This document shows, piece by piece, positions 57,012-64,000 of a stretch of DNA of 64,000 bases. Under the pieces are notes generated by a model. It was not told where the DNA came from. It ran no database searches and saw only the letters and a program-made list of their open reading frames with translations. This stretch comes from CAVWXT01 sp963759115 (GTDB lineage Bacteria; Planctomycetota; Planctomycetia; Pirellulales; Thermoguttaceae), in contig CAVWXT010000001.1 of assembly GCA_963759115.1 (NCBI GenBank), forward strand, positions 682,001 through 746,000, read 5' to 3'. Made by a program: the position numbers and the translations under genes. Numbering within the stretch: the first letter of the stretch is position 1; the number at the start of each line of letters is the position of its first letter.

Positions 57012-57956
57012 CTAAAAGATGGCAATCGGATTGAACAACGAGCCGGTGCCGCGGGGCAATCGCAGGGGCGCCGCCGCCACCATGAACTCCCATCGCCCTA
57101 GCTCCTCGCACACCTGGACCAGTTCCTCGAACTGGAGGCTGTCGGCGCAGGCCATGCCCATCGCCACCAGTTGCAGTACGTGGATCGGATAGGCAACGCC
57201 CTCGACGTTGGCCGGCACGGTTTCGCCGTCGCCGTCGGGCAGGAAGGCAGCCACCTTCCGTTGGTGGAGCAGGAGCATCGTCGTAGCGTGCAGCCCCGCT
57301 TTGCCTTCGGCGCCGTAGTTGTTGTCCCACGGGCCGAGCTCCAGCCGGCGGCGATGATGGCCCGTGCGGAAGACGAAAATGTCGCCTTCGCCCAGGCTCA
57401 CGCCCTGGGCCTTTTCGGCGGCCAGCAGTTCCTCGGTCGTCACGGCTTCGCCCGGCTCCAGCCACTTGACGCCGCGGAGCCGCGGGATATCCAACAGCAC
57501 GCCGCGGCCCACGATGCCGTGGGCGTAGGCCGTAATGTCTTGCAGCGTTGGTCCGCGGGAGGTCACGCTGGCGGCCGGCTTGCCGTTGTAGAGCTTCCCC
57601 TTATAGCTGACGTGGCAGAGCGCGTCGATATGCGTGTGACAGTCGCCGTGGCACTCGCTCCCCAGATAGTCCAGCGCGAAGGCCAGTTCGCCCAGGTCGG
57701 CCTTCTGATCGTGCGTCTGACGCATGTAATGGGCTGCCGGCCGCGGGTTATCGGGCCCGGCCACCGTGTTGATGGGAATGGCCATCGAGACGCTGCGGCC
57801 GCTCCGCACCAGCGCGGCGGCCTTGCACACGTGCTCGGGCCGCAGATAGTTCAACGTACCGCGCTCGTCGTCTTCGCCCCACCTGCCCCAATTCGAGACT
57901 GCTTGAAACAGCGTGTCGAACTCTCGGGTCGAAAGCTGGGCAGGCAGGGTCTTCAT
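57012..57956 (-). CDS. Cyclase-family (kynurenine formamidase-like) metal-dependent hydrolase
   Basis: 314 residues. The metal site HGDCHTHIDALCH corresponds to the HxGTHxDxxxH motif of the cyclase/formamidase family. Other landmarks are ERGTLNYLRPEHV, VFRTGHHRRRLELGPW, and a final region VAAAPLRLPRGTGS as in this family. It hydrolyses an amide or ester, or closes a ring; the substrate is unknown. It is transcribed with the D-threonine-aldolase-like gene (27 bases apart) and the class II aldolase gene. Intact and of normal length. Confidence 0.85.
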   Translation of the reverse strand: MKTLPAQLSTREFDTLFQAVSNWGRWGEDDERGTLNYLRPEHVCKAAALVRSGRSVSMAIPINTVAGPDNPRPAAHYMRQTHDQKADLGELAFALDYLGSECHGDCHTHIDALCHVSYKGKLYNGKPAASVTSRGPTLQDITAYAHGIVGRGVLLDIPRLRGVKWLEPGEAVTTEELLAAEKAQGVSLGEGDIFVFRTGHHRRRLELGPWDNNYGAEGKAGLHATTMLLLHQRKVAAFLPDGDGETVPANVEGVAYPIHVLQLVAMGMACADSLQFEELVQVCEELGRWEFMVAAAPLRLPRGTGSLFNPIAIF

Positions 57957-57982
57957 CGCGACAACTCCTCTTCAGTTCCGCT

Positions 57983-59134
57983 TTAGCTTTGCACGATGCC
58001 GCAATGCCCCGCGCCCCGCGGGATGATCGGCCAAATATCCACCACCACCCCATTCTCCACCACGTGAAAGACATCGTACAGGTTCACCGTGGTGGGCGCA
58101 TAGCCCGAGACCAGTTCCACCGTGTCGCCCAGCTTGAGCTTGCAGCGGCCGTCCACGTCGAACAGGGCGTGCTCTTCGGCGTAGTAGCGGGCCGTGTACA
58201 ACGGGTATTCCACCATCGTCGGCAGCACGAAGTCGATGCCGATCGACTTGCGGCCCGCGTCCAGCACGATCGTATCGCCGTGCCGGATCACCACCGTGCC
58301 GAGCACGGTCAGGGCCACCTCAAAACCGGGCACCAGGTTGCCGTGGAACTTGTCCATGAACACGTAGGAGCCGGCTTGAATCTCGGTCACGCGCGGGTCG
58401 GCGCCCGTGATGTCGTAGGTGCCCGTGCCGCCCGAGGAGACGACCGGACAGGCGAACCCGGCCTTCCGCAGCCGATCGACCACCGCGGCCAGATGATCCA
58501 TCGCCTCGCGGGCCTTGGCCGTTCGCACGGCGCGATCGGTCTCGTGCATGCAGTGTCCCTCGTAGCCCTGCACGCCGCGGAGCGTGAGCCCCGGCAGCTT
58601 GGCCAGGTGTTGGGCCAACGCCACGGCCTCGTCGGCCGAACGCACTCCGCCGCGGCCCATGCCAACGTCCACCTCGATCAACACTTCCAGCTTGCTGCCG
58701 TGCGCCGTAACCGCTCGCGACAGGTCGTCGGCGTTCTGCGGATCGTCGACGGCCACGGTCAGGCGGCCGTGGTTGGCGGCTTCGGCCAAAGCTTCGATCT
58801 TCTGCTTGCCGCCCACTTCGTTGGCGATTAACACGTCGGCAATGCCCGCCCGGCTCATCACGATCGCTTCCCAGACCGTGGCCGAGCAGACGCCGATCGC
58901 GCCCGCCTCGATCTGCAGTTTGGCCAGCTCGACGCACTTCTGCACTTTGGTGTGCGGGCGGTGTTTGGCCGGCAGCGTCCGCATCCGATCGGCCATGAAC
59001 TGCATGTTCCGCCGGGCCACGTCGAGATCGAGGATCAAGGCGGGGGTGGTCACCTCGCGGCGCGGCCGGCCGACGCTCGACCGATAGGCCTTACGCAAAT
59101 AATCATGCAACTGGCTTATCATGGGTTGTTCCAT
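57983..59134 (-). CDS. D-threonine aldolase / D-serine dehydratase-like PLP enzyme
   Basis: 383 residues. The alanine-racemase-like N-terminal barrel has the PLP Lys in RPHTKVQKC. GVCSATVWEAIVMSRAG, VEVDVGMGRGGVRS and VVSSGGTGTYDIT are conserved, and the C-terminal metal-binding domain has YDVFHVVENGVVVDIWP. These enzymes cleave D-threonine-type or dehydrate D-serine-type amino acids. The gene overlaps the class II aldolase by 32 bases if started at MEQPMISQ, or by 20 if at MISQL (59122). Its clustering with an amino-acid-type permease at 55556 may be relevant. Confidence 0.85.
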   Translation of the reverse strand: MEQPMISQLHDYLRKAYRSSVGRPRREVTTPALILDLDVARRNMQFMADRMRTLPAKHRPHTKVQKCVELAKLQIEAGAIGVCSATVWEAIVMSRAGIADVLIANEVGGKQKIEALAEAANHGRLTVAVDDPQNADDLSRAVTAHGSKLEVLIEVDVGMGRGGVRSADEAVALAQHLAKLPGLTLRGVQGYEGHCMHETDRAVRTAKAREAMDHLAAVVDRLRKAGFACPVVSSGGTGTYDITGADPRVTEIQAGSYVFMDKFHGNLVPGFEVALTVLGTVVIRHGDTIVLDAGRKSIGIDFVLPTMVEYPLYTARYYAEEHALFDVDGRCKLKLGDTVELVSGYAPTTVNLYDVFHVVENGVVVDIWPIIPRGAGHCGIVQS

Positions 59135-59774
59135 ATTTGTACAAATAACGGTGTCGCTCCTCGGCGACGAGTTTCTTGGGGATCGTGTGCAACTTTCCGC
59201 CGGGCGCCGCCGCCAGCAACATCAGGGCCGCCTTCTCCACGATCTGCGAGGCCACCAGGGCCTCGGGCAAGTCGCGGCCGCAGCAGACCACGCCGTGATT
59301 GGCCACCAGCACCGCCTGGGCCTCCCCGATCGTGGCGGCGATTGCCTCCGCCAATTGCCGATGGCGGCCGGCCGGCACATACTTTGTACACTTGATCTCT
59401 CCGCCGATCAATTGCGACAGCTCTTCCACGATGGGCGGAATCGAGCGGTGCATGCAAGCGACCGCCGAGGCGTAGGGCGAATGGCTGTGTACGACGGCCC
59501 CGACGTCCGGCTTGGCCCGATAAAGGGCGCGGTGCGTGTCGGCCTCGGACGACGGCAACCGGTGGCTGGCAGTGACGATTCCCGCGTCGCTGACCGTCAC
59601 GAAATCCGCGGGCGTCAAGGCGTCGTAGGAAACTCGGCTGGGCGTGATAATCATCCCGCCGGGCACCCGGACGCTGACGTTGCCCCAGGTGCCGATGAAG
59701 TATCCGAGCCGCTCCAGTTGGCGGCACGTGTCGATGATGTTGAGCTTGATCGCTTCGAGATCGCGGGTTTTCAT
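59103..59774 (-). CDS. Class II aldolase (L-fuculose-phosphate aldolase-like)
   Basis: 223 residues. The Zn site uses HSHSP (His pair) with a third His in VANHGVVCCG; the acid Glu is in SSEADTHRALY. GYFIGTWGNVSVR and MIITPSRVSYDAL are typical of the fuculose/rhamnulose-phosphate aldolase and adducin family. It would cleave a phosphorylated ketose into dihydroxyacetone phosphate and an aldehyde. A sugar kinase gene (60559) and a sugar epimerase gene (54665) nearby fit that pathway. The start at MKTRDLEAIK has GGAAG upstream. Confidence 0.88.
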   Translation of the reverse strand: MKTRDLEAIKLNIIDTCRQLERLGYFIGTWGNVSVRVPGGMIITPSRVSYDALTPADFVTVSDAGIVTASHRLPSSEADTHRALYRAKPDVGAVVHSHSPYASAVACMHRSIPPIVEELSQLIGGEIKCTKYVPAGRHRQLAEAIAATIGEAQAVLVANHGVVCCGRDLPEALVASQIVEKAALMLLAAAPGGKLHTIPKKLVAEERHRYLYKYGTTHDKPVA

Positions 59775-59856
59775 TGTGTCTTCCACAGACCTCTGCCGCT
59801 TCCGAATGGAGCGCCCGCACGTCAAATAACCAATCCGAACTCTCGATGCCGTTTCG

Positions 59857-60269
59857 TTAGTCGTAGAAGCTGGCTCCTTCGGGCTCCCATCTACCTTCTC
59901 TCATTTTGAGCACCATGATTGATCCGCAAGGACCTACACCCCTGATCTGACCTTGCGAATCCTTGACCATGTCTTCGGTCGGACGATATCGATCGATCGC
60001 GATGAAGAGATTCTCACCCTGTTTGTATTTGGCAAGTCTGGCATGAGTGTATGCGCCAGGCCCGCGAGTCCATTTCGCTATCAGGGTCTTTTCATCGGCT
60101 GTCAAATTCACGTCTTCATCAACCGCCTTCAAGAATGCATCCGTAGGCATTGCGCTGATTTGGAGCAGTATCGTGCTCTCCTTGCCAGGCCACCCCAGCG
60201 CCACTCCTCTGGCGGCTTGGTGCAACCGCTTGCCAGCAGAACGATTGCGGCGATGATTGAGCGAACCAT
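59857..60269 (-). CDS. Small lipoprotein of unknown function, frameshifted
   Basis: About 137 residues. The lipoprotein signal RSIIAAIVLLASGC ends in a lipobox (LASGC) and is followed by TKPPEEW. The mature part (STILLQISAMPTDAFLKAVD, DEDVNLTADEKTLIAKWTRG, MVLKMREGRWEPEGASFYD) is in another frame, joined near 60195. One lost base explains the shift. No family recognised. A cluster of palindromic repeats lies just upstream of the start, so its promoter may be within them. Confidence 0.65.
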
Positions 60270-60299
60270 ACTTCTCGCCTCCATCGGTGTTCCACATTC

Positions 60300-60505
60300 C
60301 TGTCCCGTAGGGACGCGTGACAATAGCCCAGCAGTTCACTGCTGGGACAACGAAACGCGGCTATTTCAGGCGATAAGTCCCGTAGGGACGGGCGAAGTGG
60401 CACGCAGGGGTTCAACCGTCCCGACGGGACGGCATGGGGGTTGGGATACGCCCTCTACCCCAGCGATAAATCGCTGGGCTATTGTCAAACGACCCTCCGG
60501 GTCGA
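60300..60505. repeat. Cluster of palindromic intergenic repeats
   Basis: At least six hairpins in 206 bases: GTCCCGTAGGGAC (60304 and 60378), CGTCCCGACGGGACGG (60418), CCCAGCAGTTCACTGCTGGG (60328), CCCAGCGATAAATCGCTGGG (60460) and CGACCCTCCGGGTCG (60490). Two of them share the flank CAATAGCCCAGC or its complement. No gene is present between 60270 and 60558. Confidence 0.8.
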
Positions 60506-60558
60506 AATCCATGCGGCTAACCTCCCACAATGAAGTACCAACAGGCTGAATCACCACA

Positions 60559-62096
60559 TTAGTTCAACACTCGGTCCCGCAAATCCCAGACGTCCATCTG
60601 ACTCTCGTAGGTCTTCTTATACACCCGGTAAAGTTCGCGGTAAAGCCGGGTGTTCTTAGCGCACGGGCGGTACCGGCGGGCCGTCTTCACGCATTGCTGG
60701 ACGGCCTCCTGAGGATCGCGGTAGACTCCCAACGCCAAGGCCGCATTGATGGCCGCGCCTTTCGCCCCAAACTGCGAGCCTTCGGGCACCACCACGTCCT
60801 TGCCCAGGCAATCGGCCAGGATCTGGCACCATAGCTCGCTCCCTGCGCCGCCGCCCGAAAGATGCACGGCGTCGGGCTCGAACGGCATGTGCTGGTAGCA
60901 ATCCAGCGTGGAGAGGGCCACCCCTTCGTACACCGCCCGCAAGAGATGGTTGACCGAGTGGTTGAGGCTCAGCCCGGTGAACGCGGCCCGGGCCGTCGGC
61001 TTCACGAACGGCGCCCGCTCGCCGCCGGGAAAGAGATACGGATGGAACAGCACGCCGTCGGCCCCCACGGGAACGGCCTCGACGAGTTTCTCCAATCGCA
61101 AGTAGAAGTTCTTCCCTTTCGGCAGCGGCCTCTGCGTGAGGCCTTGGCCGATCTCCCGCAGGAACCAATCCAGGTTCGGCGTGGCGGTCATGGCGGCCAT
61201 CAGCCGAATCCAGCGCCGTTGGACACCGTGGCAGAGCGTCATGCCCACCATTTTCGGCTTCAAGATGGGCTTATCCATGATGAGCTGGTGAATGCCGGCC
61301 GTTCCCAGGATGGACGAAGCCTGGCCGCGCTCGATGGCCCCCGTGCCCAGGGCGCACGCCGCCACGTCCATCGGTCCCGAGCCGACAAGGAGTCCGCGTG
61401 GCAGGCCCAACTCGTCGGCCACTTCCGGCCGGATCGTGCCGAAATTCTCGCCGCACGGCCGCAAGGGCGGATACTTCTCGCGCAAGTCGTCGATCTTGAA
61501 GATACGAAAGAGCTCGCCGTCGTACTCCCGCGTCGACATGCGGAGCATCGTCAGCGACTCGTCCGTGTCGTCGCTCGTGACTTCGCCGGTGAACTGGTGG
61601 AAGAGCCAGTCCTTGGCGTGGAAGATGACGGCGGCCTTCTTCAGAGCGGCTGGCTCGTGCTCGCGCAGCCAGGTGAGTTGGGCCGCCTGGGAGCCGGTGA
61701 ATACTGAAGTGCCGCAGATGGCGAAGGCCGCCTCGGCCAGCCCCTGCCGGTGCAGGCGGGCCACAATCTCGCCCGCCCGGCCGTCGCACCACAACAGGCC
61801 GGGGCGCACGGGCCGGCCCTTTCCGTCGATCATCCACGTGCCGTCGCCCGTGGAGGTAATGCCGATCGCGCCGATCGTCCGCTTCTTTTTCCGCAGAGCC
61901 AGAGCCACCTTGGCCGTGCAGGTCTTGACCATTTCCCACATCAGGCCCATGTCTTGCTCGACCCACAGCGGATGGGGCCGGCTCAACGCGGCCGGGATTT
62001 CGTGGCTGCAGATGTCGCCGCCGGCGTGTCGAAGGCCACCGCCTTGACCACGGAGTTGCCGGCGTCGATTCCCAGGATGCAGTCGGCTGCCTTCAT
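60559..62096 (-). CDS. FGGY-family carbohydrate kinase, frameshifted
   Basis: About 512 residues. The N-terminal ATP motif is CILGIDAGNSVVKAV. The domain continues with HPLWVEQD, GITSTGDGTWMID and PGLLWCDGR. The FGGY signature regions are GTGAIERGQASSILGTAGIH, FLFHPYLFPGGERAPF-like sequence and LSGGGAGSELWCQILADCLG. The frame breaks near 62015 in AFDTPGGDIC, where one G appears lost. The start at MKAADCI has GGAGG upstream. Members phosphorylate xylulose, ribulose, fuculose or gluconate; with the class II aldolase gene nearby a ketose kinase is likely. Substrate not resolved. Confidence 0.88.
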
Positions 62097-62182
62097 AGCG
62101 ACCTCCCCACGCGGTTTCGAGCGAATTCCGCCGGCCCTCGCAGCGGCCATTGTGGATGGGCACAATCGCATTGTCAATTCGG

Positions 62183-62406
62183 GCCTACGTCCGAAAGATC
62201 GCCGTCGAACTCAACCCCTACGACAACGTCATCTACGACATCTGCGACGAACCGAATACGTCCTCGAATGGCTCGATCCGTCAACAGGCGCCGTAAAACG
62301 GACGGAGACCAAGGTCCACGGCGGCGGCGAGCTGGCAATCACGACTCCGCCCTATACGATCGACATTGCGCTTCGGATGCGAGGCGGCCCGGCGCAGGCC
62401 CGATGA
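62183..62406 (+). pseudogene. Remnant of a secreted glycosidase
   Basis: YVRKIAVELNPYDNVIYDIC and DEPN, an internal piece of a cellulase-like barrel, run directly into a C-terminal segment in another frame (EYVLEWLDPSTGAVKRTETK, ITTPPYTIDIALRMRGG). The pieces come from distant parts of one protein type, so an internal deletion is likely. There is no start or signal peptide. It overlaps the 3' end of the opposite-strand TPR gene. Confidence 0.55.
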
Positions 62407-64000
62407 ATCGCGGCCAACGGCAACCGCACCGGCCGTTCCGCGAGCCGCGGCCGGCGCTGAAGGGCGTTCCGTCGGAGGGGGTGGCGGTTGCCGCGCGTCG
62501 CGAAAGGGCGCCTCCGCTTCGTAGAGCCGGATGCGGGCCTGGATGCCTTCCGCCAGAACCGCGTTTTTGGGGCCGGAAGCCAATTCCAGGGCCTGTTTGG
62601 CGGTCCGAACGGCCTCGGCGAATTGCCCCGCCTCGGCCTGGGCCGCCGCTAACGTGTCGAGGAAGTTCGGCTCCCGACCCTCGGTCAGCTTCACCGCACG
62701 CTGGGCCATCGCGACGGCCTTCACGCCGTCGCGGCCCGATGCCTCGGGAGCGGTCGCCATCACCCAAGCCAACTGGTTCAACGCCTCCGCGTTCTCCGGA
62801 TACATACTCAGCACCTTGGACCATTGGGCCATCGCTTCGGACAATTCTCCCTGTTGATACAAGAGCAAGCCCAAGTTGTAGCGGGCAGCGGGCTGATCGG
62901 GTTTGATCGTCAACGCCTTGCGAAGCAAACCGATCGCCTCGGCCGGTTGTCCGCGATCGGCCAGCATCCGGGCAAGGCTGCCGTACACGTCCAGCAAGTT
63001 GGGATCGAGCGCCAAGGTGTTGCGGCATTCCGCGATGGCGTCGTCGATTCGTCCCAACTTGTCCAGCGCCCGAGCCAAATGCAAGTGCGCCCACACGTCG
63101 CCGGGCTGAAAGTACGCCGCCTTGTAGTAGTGCTCGAGGGCCTCGGCGGTCCGGCCGCAATCCATCAGGTAGTTGCCAAGGTTGACGTGGGCATCCACGC
63201 TGTCGGGCTTGAGTTCCAGCGCCCGCCGAAAATGGGCCTGGGCCTCGTCGAGCGACCCGCACGCGCGGAGAGCTATGCCAAGGTTGTTGTAGGCGTCGAC
63301 ATAGCGGGGCGCGATCTCCAGGGCCCTCCGGTACTGCACTATCGCTTCGTCGTCACGTCCTTGGTCGTGCAAGAACACGCCAAGGTTGTTGCGGGCGATG
63401 TTATTGTCTGCGGCGCAGTCCAGATCGCGGGTCCACAAGGTCTCGCTATTCTGCCAGAAGGACGTCTGCCACCAAGCGCACATCATCAGTGTTGCCACCG
63501 TCAACGCCGCCCCAACGCCGCCCCACCAGGCCCGATGCGGCCACGACCGCATGGCGCGGCTGGTTCCCCAGACCAGGGCCATGCAGAGCCCGATCTGCGG
63601 CAGGTACGTGTAGCGATCGGCCATTGCTTGCAGCCCCACCTGCACCAGGCCGATCACCGGCACGAGCATTCCCACGTACCAGAACCAGCCCACCAGCAGG
63701 TACGGACACCGCCGCCACAGGGCCAAGACGGTCACGCAGACCATCGCTAGCGCCAGGAGCCGCCGCGGCCTTCCATACCGGCAAGTCCAAGCCGGGGTGC
63801 GGATAGAGCACCGCCAGTCCGGCAGGCCAAAACGACTGACCAAGATAGCCGACGTACGCGACGGCGGCGTTGCCGAGCCGCCAGGGCAGCGGCACCTGTT
63901 CCGTGGCCGCAATCGCATTACTCTGGGCCCAAAGCGTTGCCGCGCACGATGCGGCCGAGAGCGCCAGCAGCGGGAGCTTTTCGATCACCAGCCAGAGCGA
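62281..64000 (-). CDS. TPR-repeat membrane protein, N-terminus outside the window, frameshifted
   Basis: The gene enters from the right edge. The visible N-terminal part has membrane segments (LPLLALSAASCAATLWAQ, WRLGNAAVAYVGYLGQSFWP, YLLVGWFWYVGMLVPVIGLV) of the type found in TPR-containing glycosyltransferase-like or PMT-like proteins. Six or more TPR units follow (AIVQYRRALEIAPRYVDAY, AQAHFRRALELKPDSVDAH, LEHYYKAAYFQPGDVWAH, AEAIGLLRKALTIKPDQPA). One extra base near 63765 breaks the frame. The last 60 residues are unlike the family and may be read-through into the remnant on the other strand. Protein glycosylation or complex assembly is possible; not assigned. Confidence 0.75.

Noticed and set aside
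55619..57025. Minus-strand open frame of 468 codons opposite the APC permease
   Set aside because: Antisense shadow: no motifs, and the permease is complete.
60300..60505. Possible CRISPR array
   Set aside because: Units are unequal palindromes of different sequence with irregular spacing and no cas genes; these are hairpin repeats.

Overview
The window reads as a chromosomal segment of a GC-rich planctomycete, probably from an anaerobic or facultatively anaerobic lineage. The signs are a zinc-ribbon Ser/Thr kinase fused to WD40 repeats, a planctomycete-type ECF sigma factor, two ISAzo13 (Rhodopirellula-type) transposases, a DUF6268-type outer-membrane barrel, several secreted DUF5060/DUF4038, GH10, GHL10 and beta-helix proteins, and many intergenic palindromic repeats. 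This assignment rests on remembered family resemblance, not a search. Many genes carry single-base indels that break an otherwise well-conserved frame. Most are +1; a few are -1, mostly in short G/C stretches. Coordinates for those genes span the whole reconstructed gene.

Layout. 1-6 kb: clpC (5' truncated, frameshifted), an outer-membrane barrel, and fusA (EF-G) on the minus strand with a palindromic element inserted in frame. 6.7-17.1 kb: a minus-strand operon of a HdrBC-like Fe-S protein, etfB, etfA, a membrane EtfD/HdrDE-like heme-b/Fe-S protein, hdrA, mvhD, mvhG and mvhA. It combines a [NiFe] group 3c-type hydrogenase, a flavin-bifurcating HdrA, an electron-transfer flavoprotein and a membrane exit. 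A near-consensus sigma-54 promoter and a palindrome precede it. 17.3-23.4 kb: two sigma-54 activators and a receiver plus GcvH-like (lipoyl) protein, with an ISAzo13 element between them. 23.8-27.4 kb: a plus-strand HydCBA-type [FeFe]-hydrogenase operon. 27.5-29.4 kb: a sensor histidine kinase. The whole block looks like a hydrogen/redox module with its own regulation.

29.9-46.8 kb is accessory. It holds secreted carbohydrate-active proteins, a broken sigma factor, a TPR-like membrane protein and a kinase with 14 WD40 repeats. Several reading frames are hybrids of two unrelated families: GH plus SDR, nitrilase plus GHL10, GH10 plus esterase, and ACT plus an unknown Cys-rich tail.

47-62 kb is sugar metabolism: a UDP-sugar pyrophosphorylase family protein, an aldo/keto reductase, a DUF4038 glycosidase, a Gfo/Idh oxidoreductase, a sugar epimerase, an APC permease, a cyclase, a D-threonine-aldolase-like PLP enzyme, a class II aldolase and an FGGY kinase. 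A second ISAzo13 element has split a small membrane-protein gene and left a clear CGCG target duplication. The right edge holds the C-terminal part of a TPR membrane protein. No tRNA, rRNA or CRISPR array was seen.
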